NCBI GenBank assembly: GCA_949987565.1
Contig: OX465109.1
Coordinates: forward strand, 14,525,400 to 14,589,399
DNA length: 64,000 nt
Reading direction: 5' to 3'
Source: Luidia sarsii
Lineage: Eukaryota > Echinodermata > Asteroidea > Paxillosida > Luidiidae
The stretch's first letter is position 1. Every line of letters starts with the position of its first letter. A program made the position numbers and the translations under genes. Below are positions 52,894 through 63,820 of this stretch, in pieces. Below the pieces are notes generated by a model. The model saw only the letters and a program-made list of their open reading frames with translations. It did not search any database and was not told where the DNA came from.

Positions 52894-53569
52894 CCACTTC
52901 GCGCCGGGACCTCCAAATCCGGAGGTCAATTGGATTGCCTTTGCAACGGGGCCCTCCGAATCCAGGCACCACTATTGTCCACATTCTAAACAAAGACTCT
53001 TTTCAGCTTAGAACAAAGACCTTTTTTGATGCAAGTTGCCACATGAATTGCAAGATTAGCAGCAGTAATTGTGCAATTGTGGGACTTTTACTGTGGAGGA
53101 TTGAGGGATACCGCGCTGCAGCTGAAAGCACGCGGGGGACATTGTCTTTGCATGCCACACAGCCCAACGGTCGTCGGTCTGGCATTGGAATTCCCCCTAC
53201 ATTCTTTACGGTTATCTGTACGCTCGTTTGTGGCCGACCAACTCGAAGATTTGACTGCCTGGAGTGGAGGCTGGAGTCTGCGGTCAGGGATTGTCAGCAG
53301 CGTACACGCACCCACACACACACACGTCCGTTACGGTCCATTGACGACGCACAAAGGGCCCTTTTTCGAACGGATAATCTCTTGACAAAGGCCACAACGA
53401 CGTCCGAATTGTGCCAGGTTTTCTTTCTTGTACCCATAGTATACCCTTATCGATTTATTTCACAGAAATATATTGTTCCGATTGTTTTAGCAAGATTTTA
53501 AAATGATGCATTGTTCAAAAACCCCCGTATGGCGGTCATCGGCGCTGAAAAACCCCCGGCGGGAAGTGG
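52894..53569 (+). mobile_element. TTAA-targeting MITE, copy 3 (inside a LINE RT)
   Basis: TTAA at 52890-52893 and 53570-53573. Termini are CCACTTCGCGCCGGG and CCCGGCGGGAAGTGG. Excluding the element and one TTAA makes the host LINE frame continuous (…NATF|KKGIFP…), an internal proof of the boundaries. Closely similar to the copy at 6458. The predicted protein at 52824-53501 is a chance frame over the MITE. Confidence 0.92.
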
Positions 53570-53573
53570 TTAA

Positions 53574-54435
53574 ACGTGGCATTAATCATATGAGCAATTG
53601 GCTTGCTAATTAAAGAGATAGTTTTTTTGATAATAGAGGAATTAATTAGCTCATGTCCAGTGCTAGTTTTATTCTTTAAGTTATTGGTGATATCAATCAC
53701 CTCCTCTTCATTTACTGGACTGAAAAACAAAGAACTTGGGTTAGGATTGTTGAGAAAGTTATTGAATGACTCCGGTAGATGAGGAATGTGTTTTGCGAGA
53801 TTGAGATCAAGATTGACGAAGTAGTCATTGAAACTATTGGCGATATGTTTAGGATCATCATTTAGTTTGCCTTCATGGATAATCTTATTGATGGGTTGGG
53901 AGGGCAATTTGTTGTTTAAAATCGAATTAATAACTTTCCAGGTGTTACAAGCATTGTTCTTTTCACGTTCAAACTGATTAGCATAATATTGTTTTTTAGA
54001 ATTCCGTAAAAGATTGGTTAAGATATTTTTGTATTTAGTATATTTCAGCGTACGTTCATTCGTTGGATTAACAATATAGTGATGATAGAGTTTATTTTTC
54101 TTTTTAATAGATTTAAGAAGAGGTTTAGTCATCTAGGGAGTAGGTGAATTGCAATTGTTTCTTGGTCTAGGTTTAAATAATTTCAGGGGAATGTTTTGAC
54201 CTAACTTCTTGTTAAATGTATCAATAAATAAATTGAACGCATGATCAGGATTGTCACGTTTTAAGAGACCAATCAGCAGTGTGCAGGTCGTCTTTAAAGT
54301 TTTGTATACTAGAAGAAGTAAAGTGACAATAATGATTTGACTGATTGATTTTAGGGGAGTGGAGGGTTGTATTGAGTGGCAATATCGAGAAAACTGGAAA
54401 ATGATCTGAAATATCAGATAGAATAATGCCCGCAT
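53574..54435 (-). pseudogene. LINE linker between endonuclease and RT
   Basis: The minus strand has 'SKKQYYANQFEREKNNACNT' (the Y(Y)xxxF ... (N)xxxxWKxIN motif upstream of RT), DDPKHIANSFNDYFV and NEEEVIDITNNLKNKTSTGHE (RT motif 0). The first part (54435-54133) runs in a different frame. Confidence 0.8.
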
Positions 54436-54467
54436 TTGGCAAAGGTATCACATTCGATAAAATATTA

Positions 54468-55130
54468 TCAATTATGGTGGCGGAGGATTGTTATTCTAGT
54501 AGGCTTATTGATTAATGGTAAAAAAGAATGAGAAGTAATTATATCGATGAAAGCCTGGGAGTTGGGAGCCATACAATCAAGAAGGTTAATGTTAAAGTCA
54601 CCAGAGACAAAGCAGGTTTTGTTTGAGGAATTTATGCCAGCAAATAATCTTTGGATCGTTGGGGTGAAATCAGTATAGTTAATTTGCGGAGGTTTATACA
54701 CAACACCTGCAATGATGTTCTTAATCTTAGGAAGTGAAATTTCAACTAAGAGAGTTTCCAACGTACTTTCAGAAAAGGTTAAATCTTGTCTGATCTTGAA
54801 ATCGAACACGTCAGAAATATAGAGGGCGACGCCCCCTCCTGATTTCCCCTGTCTATTATTAACTACGAGTTTGTATCCTTGTAAAAAATAACAGTTATGA
54901 GGATCCGTCTTTAGCCAGGTTTCAGAAAGTGCAATAATTGGAAACTTGAAGTTTATTGAGGACAAGAGGATCTTAAGTTGGTCAAAATGTTTTTGAAGAC
55001 TCCTTACATTGATATGTAAGAGCGAAAATCCGTCAATATTTCTATAGTCCTGACTCAGCGAATTGCTCGCTAGAGTAGTAGCAAGAATTGTTGTCAAAAT
55101 TAAAGGGGTTGTTAGGATCATTATATACAT
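54468..55130 (-). pseudogene. LINE apurinic/apyrimidinic-type endonuclease
   Basis: The minus strand has LHINVRSLQKHFDQLKILL, 'IIALSETWLKTDPHNCYFLQ' (catalytic E in SETWL), GKSGGGVALYI, NIIAGVVYKPP and CFVSGDFNINLLD (the G-D-F-N block). The final S-D-H block (ILSDISDHFPV) is present at 54440-54380 in the next frame, so the domain is complete but frameshifted near 54455. Confidence 0.88.
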
Positions 55131-55667
55131 TCTCTATACCATCGTTATTGCTATTATAGGAATTTGCAACACGGGATTGATCACTGACATGAGGAAGTAG
55201 ATAACGGTCGGAACTAGAATCATCAACATAAAAATATTTAGGAACCGTTGACATTGAATACACGATACAAAATGAACAAGAGAACAGGACACAACAAGTA
55301 CGTGTATATTACACCAAAATTGACTTATCCGAATAAGTTAAAGTAAAGTAGAGGAGAGAGTTTAAGGCAAATTAGCTCAAAAGAATTGTGTTCGTGCAGC
55401 AAAAAGAGAGATCCGGAGGACTCCTGACAAAATAACAAAAAGAGCAGGGACGTAGAAACTTAAATACAAAAATAGACATCGTGAGACGAAGACCATTTTT
55501 GACTATAGTAAAGCAGTACTGGGAAAGTAGGTGGTCCTCAAATATTGAAGAAATGGTATCCTTCATTCTAATCTGATTAATTAATTATTAATAAACATAA
55601 GTAAACATTACCAAGGACACATCAAGTATGTGTAATAAGTGAGATTACTTGAGCCGGTGGAGATCGG

Positions 55668-56336
55668 TCACGTTCCCCACCACGACACGGGAACCGTCTT
55701 TTCACCGGATCTCGATGCGGCCATCCTGTGTCTAGACTCGCTCGACGGAAGGATTCTGTTTGGCCACGTTGAACCAACGCTGACGTTCCTTGGTGAGGTT
55801 TTCGTGGACGAAGATACCGTTCCCTTAAACTTGGAGCGCAGGCGGTAGAAGGCCGATCGAGTATTGTAGTCAACGAATTTGACGATGACGGGTCGATGTC
55901 GTGGTTTGCCGGACTTAGAACCAAGACGGTGGGTTCTGTCCAGGTTTTCTGGGTGGATGTCGAGTGCCAGGTGTTCCTTTGTGAGCTCGATAATCTTTTT
56001 ATCTGTGTTCTCTGGCTGGGTGGACGACGCCTCTTCAGGAATGCCGTGGACAATAAGACTATTACGTCGCGAGTATTGTTCATGTTGATCTAGTTGAGAT
56101 GCAAGATGGCGGACATCGTTTTCAAGTTTGGCGATCTTTTCGTCTTGTTTCTTGAACTCTAACTGCATTGCCTGATGTATATTCTGGCTGATAGCATTAG
56201 AGAGGGGTGGAATTATGTTCTCAAGTACCGCTTGCGACTTGAAGGCCTCAGCAATGGCAGCAGACAAAGCAACAGGGTCGATGATGATGGGGTTGTCATT
56301 GGCATGTTGGCTGGATACCTGACGTTTGGGTGGCAT
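55668..56336 (-). pseudogene. LINE ORF1 protein (coiled coil and RRM-like)
   Basis: Starts MPPKRQVSSQH. It has a heptad-like coiled coil (KLENDVRHLASQLDQHEQ) followed by YSRRNSLIVHGIPEEASS and 'DRTHRLGSKSGKPRHRPVIV' and KFVDYNTRSAFYRLRSKFKG: the RRM plus C-terminal basic domain of L1/CR1-type ORF1 RNA-binding proteins. A frameshift near 55840 truncates it. Confidence 0.85.
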
Positions 56337-56551
56337 GGTGCAGAGTGACCTCGAGAATAAGCGAAGAATTTGTGTTAGAAAATCTCATTGTAGTTGCTTC
56401 AAAAACAGGCTTCAACTGTCCCTTGTGTAGGTCAGGGTTGATTAGAAGGTGTACTGTCTGGAAGACCTCGGAAGACCTCTGATAAATTGCTTGACAGGGA
56501 ATTTTGACAGGACTTTTGACAGCGCTGCGAGTGAACACGTCTACTCTCCTT

Positions 56552-57126
56552 TCAGTTCATTGACATGGAGTTGTCAAAGGTTACGCCCAGATTCCGAACA
56601 GATGACACAGGATTGATGGTTGTGTTGCCAATTGTGAGGGTGAGTAACTGAAGACGTTTGTAGTGATGTGACGATGATGCTATGAAAAACTCTGTTTTGT
56701 TTTCATTTAGCATGAGTTTGTTGGCCAACATCCAGGTCTGGACATCATGAATGCAGTTAGACAGCCTAAACAAGCAGCACTTGGCATCAAACGGAATAGT
56801 TGGATTGAAATTGAGGTAGATTTGGATGTCATCAGCATACATGTGGTAACTTACTCCATGCCGACGAAGAATGTCACCAACAGGAGTAACGTACATGATG
56901 AAGGCACGTGGACCGATAACTGATCCTTGAGGGACACCAAACTCAAGAAGATTGACATCAGATGCAATGCCTGCGACATGGACCCGGTTTGTTCTTCCAG
57001 TGAAGTAGGAAGCAAACCACTGAAGGGAAGTTCCAGTGATACCGAATCTATTGTGAAAGCGTTTCAGCAAGTGTCGAAAGCAGCAGAGAGGTCAAGCATT
57101 ACTAAGAAGACAGCTCTGCTGTTATC
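56552..57126 (-). pseudogene. Second LINE RT fragment with YADD
   Basis: The minus strand has VMLDLSAAFDTC, then (frameshift near 57070) 'RFHNRFGITGTSLQWFASYF', FGVPQGSVIGPRAFIMYV, HMYADDIQIYLNF, WMLANKLMLNENKTEFF, SVRNLGVTFDNSMSM. It is a CR1/jockey-type palm with all catalytic boxes, distinct from the LINE beginning at 56336. It is truncated at both ends and lies against a CRE-rich repeat fragment. Confidence 0.85.
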
Positions 57127-57372
57127 CTTTAAAGCGCTGTTACGTGACACACGATAATGTCATGACATTTTCAAGACATCTACAGATGCATAATTTCAAC
57201 CTAGGGTCTTACATTTACCAAATATGATAAAAATCCAAGTGTGTTCAATTGCCAAAGTCGCCCATACAAAACAAAGTCGCCCATATAAAACCCCTGTACA
57301 GGGAGAAGAAGAAGAAGACAAAAAAATCTGAACAAAAACAATAGCTTTTCCGCTTCGCAGCGGAAAAGCTAA
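57127..57372 (+). repeat. CRE-rich repeat, 3' end copy
   Basis: TTTAAAGCGCTGTTACGTGACAC to GAAGAAGAAGAAG and terminal hairpin TAGCTTTTCCGC/GCGGAAAAGCTA (57341-57371). CACGTG and CRE sites are mutated here (TACGTG, ATGTCATG). Confidence 0.8.
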
Positions 57373-58784
57373 TAAAATGCTCACAAAAAGACAACCTTGC
57401 CGGTCTGTAGAACACGGCAATTCTTGACTGCAAACTTAGTTAACTGTCTGCTATACCGGTCCGTTGCTTAGTCTGGTTTGGGCCCCAGCTACAGTATGCT
57501 GTTATATCACTGTGATTTTACTTCGGGGCGAAAGCCAGACATTAAACCTTGCTAATTGTGCAAGATGAAGTCTACCATGCCTTAGATACACTGCACTTTT
57601 AACCTTGCACTTGGTATTGTTTAGATTCATAGTGAATTCTGCTTTCGATTGGTACATGGTTAGGACTTTTCTTGGGTGGCCAGCCGGGCCACCTTAGTAA
57701 ATTTCCAGGTGGCCAAATTTTGGTGGCCTGAATGGCATGGATGGTGTACATTTTCATGCATGTTAAGGCAAAACAAACTTGCACTGACATGATAACTACG
57801 TAGGCCTAGGTTAAGTTATGCATAGTTTTTTTTTCATGCAATGCACTCACAAACAGGCTGGTCAACTAAATATAAGTCAACTAAATTTTAGGTTTCCCGG
57901 CCAATTTCAGCAAAGAAGCATTCACTTTAGCATGAGGCGCGATTGAATTCATTTTCACATGAATGGTCGTCCCTATGGGGATTTGAATTTAAAACTAAGT
58001 CACTCAATTTCATTATTGAAGCATTCTTTCCACAAATACGGTATTTAAGATTAAGATAATCCTGTTGTGCATACAAAATCGTCGCAAGCATTCTTTCCAT
58101 GAATACAGTATTTAAGATTAAGATAATCCTGTTGTGCATACATATCAAAGGGCTTAAACAGCAATCTGGCTGGCATTCTCTTTCGTAAATAAGCATTCAC
58201 TTATCACACATGTAAATTCAAATTCATTGCTATGGGTGTGTTCATGTGTTGACTCGTATTTGTCTATTTAAGACCTAGTCTTTCTTGAAAATCTATTTCT
58301 GTTGGTGCATCGGCTTTATAGGCTTTCAGCTCAGTTAACACTAATAAATGTAAAAATGGCACCCCGTGGTCCTTACAGGAAAGTGTAACATCTAGATAGG
58401 CCTACAAACTGACAAAATTACCCCTTTGTTTTTTGCCATTTTAACACAAAGTCTTGGGATAATTGTTCAACTACGGTAAGCCTTCATTAGGCCTATTTGA
58501 TAATAAATTTCCTTTAAAATGGCCAAGTATAGAACTTTCTTTTGCTACTGTACATCATGGATTCGGTTTATGCCAACCGCCGGCTTGCAAATATGGTCGG
58601 CTGTTACCCTAAATTCAAAAGACAATTAATTTTATAATGTTTATAACTATGTAATGAAAACCTAAACGACCACGAGAATACTCAGTAATTTTCACAAATC
58701 ATATCCAACACAAAATACAGATTGTTGAATGTATTTTTGACGACGATTTTGGCGACAATTCATGTCAGTTTGTCCAAGCTGATG
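57373..58784. other. No gene seen; one short tandem duplication
   Basis: A 67-68 bp tandem duplication (GCATTCTTTCCAC... at 58021 and GCATTCTTTCCAT... at 58088) and a GGTGGCC/GGCCACC inverted cluster (57673-57729). No coding signature. Confidence 0.5.
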
Positions 58785-59310
58785 GCCGCCGCATACCAAA
58801 TGTAGGTCAATGGCTACATACGAAAGAAAGGTCTATAATCTTTTGCAAACGTGTCAGAAATCAGGTTTTTTTTTAGATGGGAAGGCTTGTACATTTTTAG
58901 GCCTTAGGTCGCAAATTGTTGTGCTTTCTTCGCAGATCGTTTGCGTATCATTCAAGAAGAGAGCTTCGTACGTTGGACCATGCTTGGACTTGTAAACCTT
59001 CTCCCCCCAACTCCCCCCTTCCCCCCACCGATCGATTGCCACTGAAATTCGCGAATCAGCAGTTATCTTCAGTAAAGAAATGACGTCCCGGACCGGTGGT
59101 TTCTCCTTTGATGGATGGCCGCTATTATTCGCGGAGGAGATGCCTCCCCGGACCGGTAATTATTTTCTCCTCGGACCAATAGCCGCTGAATTCGCCTCTT
59201 CGTGAAGAAATGACTCCTGGATTGGTAAGTGTTAGAAATTGCGAACGCTTTCGCAAAGAATCATTCGCACCAAATCGATCGCGAATAGTGAAAATAATTT
59301 CTATCAGTAT
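58785..59310 (-). repeat. Dispersed repeat, partner of 28440-28990
   Basis: Reverse-complement match to 28440-28990 throughout, including GCATACCAAATGTAGGT, CGCAAATTGTTGTGCTTTC, ATGACGTCCCGGACCGGT and AATCATTCGCACC. It contains the same cytosine/guanine homopolymer stretch on the opposite strand (59002-59026). Confidence 0.75.
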
Positions 59311-61029
59311 ATACGAGTAAACAACATTTTCTCATGGTATTCCTTTCACTGCGTGTTGTCTAGTCCTTTTTTTGTCTGAAATTGGAGCCTTGTTGACAAG
59401 TCCATCAAACTGCCACTGATGGGTAGATCAAGACTCTCCTCCAGAAGGGGGCAGCACATAGATTGCTAAATATGTTCAAGTTAACGCACGCCTGGTCAAG
59501 AGGGAGCATCAGGAGCACTTACAGGCCAGTGACAACCTGTCTTGCACTTGAGTCTTATGTTAAGACTGAGGAGGTTCATTTGCATGGGGTACATGTAGTT
59601 GCAATATCTGAATCACTGAACAAGTGATGGCAATGGAACATGGTTCACTGTGTTCCAGCCCAGCAAATAGGCCCTGCAGAACAGCCAGCTGCAGCTGCAG
59701 CAGACTGAGAGTGGAGGTGTTGACAGGGGACTGTTGTCAGGTAACAGGTCATTCTTTCCCCCACAGACCTCCAAGAATTAAGAAAGTCCCAGGGGATGAT
59801 TATTTCCCCCAGATGTGACAGAACCGAACCTCTCCAAATGTTTTATGATCCAAAGAAAGAGCACACAAACCTGTACTACAACTATCAACTCTATTTAATT
59901 AGAAAAGTACTGATGTACATGTAACATGAATGCCATCGGCATTATAGAAGAAACAGTAGAGGGTGATATTTTATGAAACTCTTAGCATGCATACCTGCCA
60001 GCATAAGGAAATATGCTTAAAATAGATGGCTCTATAGGTATAAGATGAGTGACATACAGGTACATGTAGACTAAATATCCTTTCACATGAAGATACTTTA
60101 ACATGCATACTGTACATGTACATGTAGGTGTAAGCAGTAAAAAAAAAACCCAATAAAGCAAAGAGAAAATAATCACAATTTTTACGGAAAAACTATGAGA
60201 CTACACAGTACACACGTATGTGTACAACTATCTATAAGTAATCACTGAGGTACGTACATACATGTACATGCATTAAAGTGCTGGAGCCTGGAGGACACAA
60301 TCAGAAATGTATTATAAAGGGATGACGGGATAAAAATTACAAATGTGATCAAGAATGAATTCTAAACCTCTTTTCCTTGAACAGTTGAAATACATCAACA
60401 ATATTTTAATTTGACCAATACATGTAGATGATACAAGAAAAGGAACTGTATTTTAGTTGGCCTTCCAGGGGATGATTTCATGAGACTCATCTTAGTTTTA
60501 GGATTGATCCATCCCTTAGGCCTACATGTTTAATTGAACTGTAAATTTTGAGATTTGAGATATGCCCACTAAACTGCTAAATTTTGAGATTTGAGATATG
60601 CCCACTAAACTGCTAAATTTTGAGATTTGAGATATGCCCACTAAACTGCTTAATTTTGAGATTTGCATTTTGGTAATTTTGGTCAGTAAGCAGTTTGCAA
60701 CATTTTTGTATATCACTTGAACTGTAAATTGTTAGGATGATCCGTCAAATGCAACCACTACACCATGGTCAATTGATTCAAAAAATGTTACAGCAGTAGC
60801 TGGGGTTTTATTTGTACGCATTATATAAAATGGCTAATTTTGCTGTGTTTCAGTTAAAACCTTCATCTGCTTAAATTGTGCTGTATCAGGACTGGGTACG
60901 TAAGAAAGATTAATACTACACCTTGTTTCCTTTATAAGTAAAAATTTACCATAAATTTAAACCTGAAACCACTAGTGGGTTTATGCATCGTCAATATTTG
61001 GCTCTTGTATTGAATGTGGTCTCACAAAG
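59311..61029. other. No confident gene; weak terminal-exon candidate near 59768
   Basis: TTCTTTCCCCCACAG at 59753-59767 is a good acceptor and is followed by a short frame PPRIKKVPGDDYFPQM ending in TGA at 59816. Nothing identifies it. Otherwise AT-rich with ACATGTAC runs. Confidence 0.3.
60543..60715 (+). repeat. 36-bp tandem repeat seeded from a PLE tail
   Basis: Just over three tandem copies of AAATTTTGAGATTTGAGATATGCCCACTAAACTGCT-type units, followed by AATTTTGAGATTTGCATTTTGGTAATTTTGGTCAGTAAGC. The flank and unit core (CCCACTAAA...TTTTGAGATTT) match the PLE tail seen at 16640-16715 and 61985-62045. Confidence 0.8.
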
Positions 61030-61158
61030 GCTATGCCTCGACCACAGCCCCCACCCAGCCCACCATTGCAAGCTCACTTCCGCATGAACAGCGAACTGCA
61101 TAGTGTGATGGGCAAGTACAAACAGACACATCGAACTGGCTACTATTCGTCTTCTACT
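61030..61158 (+). CDS. Candidate exon of an unidentified gene
   Basis: A 129-nt frame bounded by AG (TCTCACAAAG) and GTAAGTGA, both phase 0. It encodes 'AMPRPQPPPSPPLQAHFRMN' then SELHSVMGKYKQTHRTGYYSSST. Proline-rich then polar. Composition and splice sites look genuine but I do not recognise the family, and no flanking exon was found. Confidence 0.4.
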
Positions 61159-61863
61159 GTAAGTGACTCAGTCAATGGTATGACCTTAATACATGTATTT
61201 GTCAAACATTTCGGGTATGAAGTAGAGCATTCAATTATTTTCCATGGCACTCTCCTTTGCTATATCCACGATAGTGCCCAGTCGGTCGGTAATGTCAATC
61301 ACAACAGCTAGGCACTAGCTACTGTTGATGTTCCGATGAAGATAATAAATCACATTTGAAATAGTCTTGTGGCAACTGCAATGTTTTAAAGGTCTTGTTT
61401 CTACTCTAGCCATGTGCCTAGAGAGTTCGCTCTGTAACGTGTATAGTAGCCAACTCATCAGCTTTGCTGTACAACAGTGCAAGTCCGTGCAAACTTTTAC
61501 ACTAGTTTACACTAGTTTGTGTACTGATTTACATAGGCTTGAAAGATCTTGAAAGATTTTGGATGCTGATCTTGAAATAAATTTAAAACACTAGTGGTCA
61601 CAGTGTTAGGTTGGACACACCAGTTTCCAGATATAACTTCACACCCCCGCCCGCTAAGAATCAAAACCAAAAAGTGTAAATCAAATTAAATGAAGGTCCT
61701 TGCAGCAGGAAAATACTAATCAGATCCCAAGACATCGCAATTTGCTTCCCCAGAAGTAGTTTCAAAGGATTAGCAAAATGATTAAACATACAAGAAAAAA
61801 ATATTATTAATGATTACTTAGAAAAAATATTTTTCACGTCACGTTCTTACTTTGTATCAGTCG
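61159..61863. other. No gene seen
   Basis: AT-rich, with a short duplication CACTAGTTT (61500-61517). No signature of a gene or element. Confidence 0.4.
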
Positions 61864-61879
61864 TCAACTATTGAGAACT

Positions 61880-62048
61880 TAATCTTAAAATTTAGTGGGC
61901 CTGACGTTTCGATACTAGCAGGACCTTTCTCAAAGGCAGAGAAAGGTCCTGCTAGGTCCTGCTAGGATCGAAACGTCAGGCCCACTAAATTTTAAGATTT
62001 ACATTTTGGTAATTTTAGTCAGTAAGCAGTTTGCAAAATTTTTGTATA
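61880..62048 (+). mobile_element. Short PLE 3'-end insertion with inverted 5' copy and 16-bp target duplication
   Basis: TCAACTATTGAGAACT at 61864-61879 and 62049-62064 is an exact 16-bp duplication. The 169-bp insert is head to head: 61884-61930 is the reverse complement of the PLE end (CTTAAAATTTAGTGGGCC…) and 61940-61996 is the forward PLE end (…GGCCCACTAAATTTTAAG) with a 10-bp duplication of GTCCTGCTAG, followed by the standard tail. Confidence 0.9.
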
Positions 62049-62400
62049 TCAACTATTGAGAACTGTTTAAATCATGTATGATACAGAACATGTACAAAAT
62101 ATACGTACAGTATATACACAGTACATAATATACACTGTATACGCCTTCCAGCATGCAGTGGGCCTGGGCCGGGCTGCATGCATTGAACCAGCGGAGATTA
62201 AAATTATATTCTATGCCAGCAACCCCGACAACTTTGTAGTCAGAGGTCAAACGCATGGCCAATGCATGCCTATCAGTTGAGCTTGTGCGCTCTAGAAAAT
62301 GTTATACTTTGCCCGAATCTCAGAACTAGAACAGCAGCACGCTTGTTGAGCACGGGTTATGGTACACACGCTTCAATGCAGGGACGTGCTATGTGTTGTA

Positions 62401-62475
62401 CTGTACATGTACATGTACATGTACAGACAATACTGTACAGGGTATGTACTGTACATGTACATGTACAATGTACAT
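62401..62475. repeat. (TGTACA)-type palindromic simple repeat
   Basis: CTGTACATGTACATGTACATGTACAG and related runs. The repeat TACAATGTACAT adjoins the PLE at 62476 and reappears at 63891. Confidence 0.85.
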
Positions 62476-62526
62476 GGAAAGGGTGATCAAAGTCACGCGA
62501 TGTGTCGTTGCTGGTGGCGACGTTTC

Positions 62527-63778
62527 TGTTGATTTCCTTCAATGTCACGTCGTTGTTTACCAACGTCCCCATTGAAGGCGCATGCAGAGTAGCCCTACAA
62601 CGCCTGGAAGGGGACCCGAACCTGTTGGACCGAACCTCCCTCTCCCCGCTGAGATCGCCACCCTGCTGGAGTTCGTCTTACGGTCCACGTACTTTCTCCA
62701 CGAAGGGTCCTTCTACGAAGAAACGGATGGAGCAGCTATGGGCAGTCCAGTGTCCGCGGTCATCGCCAACCTGTACATGGAGGCATTTGAGGAGGAGGCT
62801 CTACAGAGTTGCCCTCCCGAATGCTCCCCTTCAGTATGGAAGCGGTATGTTGATGACACCTTTGTCATTGCACCGCGCGACCGGACCGACCAGCTGCTCT
62901 CCCATCTGAACTGTCTCCGGCCCACCATACACTTCACTGTCCAGGTGGAAGCGGACAACACCATCGCCTTCCTGGACACTTTGGTCCACAGGGATCCCGA
63001 CGGCAGCCTAACCACAACTGTGTACCACAAACCCACACACACCGACCAGTACCTGGCTTACGACTCCCACCACCCTGAATCTGTGAAGCGTGGAGTGGCC
63101 AAGTGCCTCTTTGACCGTGCAGCGCGTTTGGTTACCAAACCGCGGTGTACAGCCTCAGAGAAACGCCATGTGCACACTGCACTCACAGCGAACGGATACC
63201 CAACCCCTGTCATCCGTCGCTCTTCGAGACCTAAGGTGGGCACCGATACGGAGCGGGTTGAGTACAAGTCCTTCGCTGTACTCCTCTTCATGGACGGCGT
63301 CTCCGGACAGTTGAGGAGAATCCTTGAGGGACAAGGTATCCGTACCGTGTTTCGTTCCTCAACCACCTTGAGGAACCAACTCGTCCACCCCAAGGACCCT
63401 GTCCCCCCGGAAAGACGCGGAGGTGTCGTCTACGAGATTCCGTGTGGCGAGTGCAACCAGGTCTACATCGGTGAAACCGGCCGGCCCATCGGTGAGAGAA
63501 TCAAGGAGCATCAACGCGACGTGAGACTCTCCCGTGTGGATGGATCGGCGGTAGCCGAACACGCTTGGGGAGCTGGTCACCGCCCCAATTGGGACGATGT
63601 ACGGTGTATTGACCGAGAACAACATTGGTACACCAGGCGTGTCAAGGAGGCCATCCTCATCCGCCAGAATCGCGCGCAAAACCGCACGATCACCACTACG
63701 ACGTCCGCAAACCGGCACACAGGAACCGGCGAAGCGGACATAAACAGACGCCGCAGCGCGCATTCTTCAGTTGCCTGA
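62527..63778 (+). pseudogene. PLE RT (partial) and GIY-YIG endonuclease ORF
   Basis: Frame 1 has FNVTSLFTNVPIEGACRVAL (RT block before the palm). After a shift near 62640 a 380-codon frame carries TDGAAMGSPVSAVIANLYME, WKRYVDDTFVIA (catalytic YVDD), FLDTLVHRDPDGSL, YHKPTHTDQYL (thumb), then GGVVYEIPCGECNQVYIGET (GIY-YIG) with RIKEHQRD and AEHAWGAGH (downstream histidines), ending in TGA at 63776-63778. The linker has no CxxxCxxC finger like the first family. The absence of further disablement suggests a young copy. Confidence 0.88.
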
Positions 63779-63820
63779 TGAAGGTTCGCAGTTAGCAACC
63801 GAAACGTCGCCACCAGCAAC
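63768..63820 (+). ncRNA. Hammerhead ribozyme, PLE type
   Basis: An intact CTGATGA box (63775-63781) is followed by a helix II GGTT/AACC (63783-63800; optional GC/GC inner pairs), then GAAAC-GTC (63801-63808). The order and conserved bases are those of the minimal type I hammerhead with a near-absent helix III reported in PLEs, where activity may need dimers. The box overlaps the ORF stop codon (CCTGATGA). Pairing of helix I (GC/GC, GTT/AAC) is weak. Confidence 0.6.

Larger units (their letters stand above)
51871..56336 (-). mobile_element. Near full-length non-LTR retrotransposon (ORF1-EN-RT), inactive
   Basis: A minus-strand element with ORF1 (56336-55668), APE-type endonuclease (55130-54468), RT N-terminal part (54435-53574 and 52889-52590) and RT C-terminal region (52585-51874). 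It is broken by frameshifts in ORF1 and after the endonuclease, a TAG replacing Trp before MTKPLLK (54130), a TTAA MITE at 52894-53569, and an in-frame internal deletion that removes the RT catalytic centre near 52585. The exact 3' end and any target duplication were not identified. Confidence 0.85.

Noticed and set aside
52824..53501. 225-codon plus-strand ORF
   Set aside because: It spans the TTAA MITE and the antisense of a LINE RT; the same chance frame recurs in the MITE copy at 6627.
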